Both the position numbers and the translations under genes were made by a program. Below are positions 13,185-13,404 of a stretch of 13,404 bases of DNA, one piece after another; positions within the stretch are counted from its first letter, which is position 1, and every line of letters begins with the position of its first letter. The notes beneath the pieces were generated by a model. That model was given only the letters and a program-made list of their open reading frames with translations. It was not told the DNA's origin and ran no database searches. Source of the DNA: an uncultured Kineosporia sp. (GTDB lineage Bacteria; Actinomycetota; Actinomycetes; Actinomycetales; Kineosporiaceae); assembly GCA_937859855.1 (NCBI GenBank), contig CALMAR010000297.1, forward strand, positions 1-13,404, written 5' to 3'.

Positions 13185-13404
13185 GCGCCGGGCCCGGAAC
13201 CGATCCGGCCGCCCGATCGGCGAACCCGGCGGCAGCCGTTCCGGTGGCTGCGCGGATGCGGGGCAAGGTCGCCATCGTGACTGGAGCCAGCCGGGGCATC
13301 GGGTTGGCCATCGCCCGGCGGCTGATCGCCGAGGGGGCCCGGGTCTGCATCACCGCGCGCAAGCAGGAGCCGCTGGACGCCGCCGTCGCCGATCTCGGCG
13401 GGGA
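13181..13404 (+). CDS. Short-chain dehydrogenase/reductase, 3' end outside the window
   Basis: Only the first 74 codons are present. The NAD(P)-binding start of an SDR is clear: [20 protein letters not shown] (residues 28-47 from the first possible start), with TGASRGIG at 34-41, then [23 protein letters not shown]. Catalytic Ser/Tyr/Lys lie beyond the edge, so activity cannot be confirmed. The GTG at 13181 overlaps the dehydrogenase stop as GTGA and suggests co-translation. It gives a 25-residue Ala/Pro-rich lead before [10 protein letters not shown]; the ATG at 13256 is the alternative start and would remove that lead. Together with the dehydrogenase it forms an acyl-CoA-type oxidative operon, presumably under the divergent TetR. 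The substrate could be a 3-hydroxyacyl-CoA or another alcohol. Confidence 0.85.
   Translation, partial: MSAGPGTDPAARSANPAAAVPVAARMRGKVAIVTGASRGIGLAIARRLIAEGARVCITARKQEPLDAAVADLGG

Overview
The window is about two-thirds G+C with GTG starts, GC-rich third codon positions and very tight gene packing. Together with a FabG4/HtdX-type gene pair, a TesB thioesterase and an EttA close to actinobacterial forms, this points to a chromosome segment of an actinomycete, probably near the mycobacteria or another member of the Frankia/Nakamurella/Mycobacteriales neighbourhood. The genus cannot be fixed from the sequence. No tRNA, rRNA, IS element, integrase or CRISPR array was seen.

Layout, left to right. 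(1) 1-1778, plus strand: the 3' part of a high-molecular-weight 3-oxoacyl thioester reductase (FabG4-like), followed one base later by a MaoC-type hydratase (HtdX-like). (2) 1795-2673, minus: a GH16-fold protein with an altered catalytic motif. (3) 2777-4459, plus: ettA, an ABC-F translation factor, perhaps leaderless. (4) 4491-9936, minus: a five-gene block read right to left. It encodes an unknown-domain/DegT aminotransferase fusion, an Alg14/PssD-like protein, an Alg13/PssE-like domain fused to a methyltransferase, a radical SAM enzyme and a second methyltransferase. Almost every junction is a GTGA or TGATG overlap, so the block is translated as one unit. (5) 9937-10269: a 333-bp stretch without a convincing gene, holding an 18-bp stem-loop, a 10-bp direct repeat and a palindrome over the ribosome binding site of the block. 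(6) 10270-11876, minus: tetR and tesB, overlapping by ATGA. (7) 12048-13404, plus: an acyl-CoA dehydrogenase and a short-chain dehydrogenase that runs off the right edge, divergent from tetR across a 171-bp control region with a TTGACA box and a KstR2-like palindrome.

The flanks therefore look like fatty acid or acyl-CoA metabolism: ketoreduction and hydration on the left; dehydrogenation, thioester hydrolysis and a likely acyl-CoA-responsive repressor on the right. The centre is the unusual part. The five-gene block has the parts to make or decorate an aminated, methylated sugar and join it to an acceptor through a two-subunit Alg13/Alg14-type glycosyltransferase. It carries no flippase, polymerase, NDP-sugar dehydratase or transporter, so the product is more likely a small glycolipid or glycosylated metabolite than a polymer. 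I do not recognise this combination as a described pathway.
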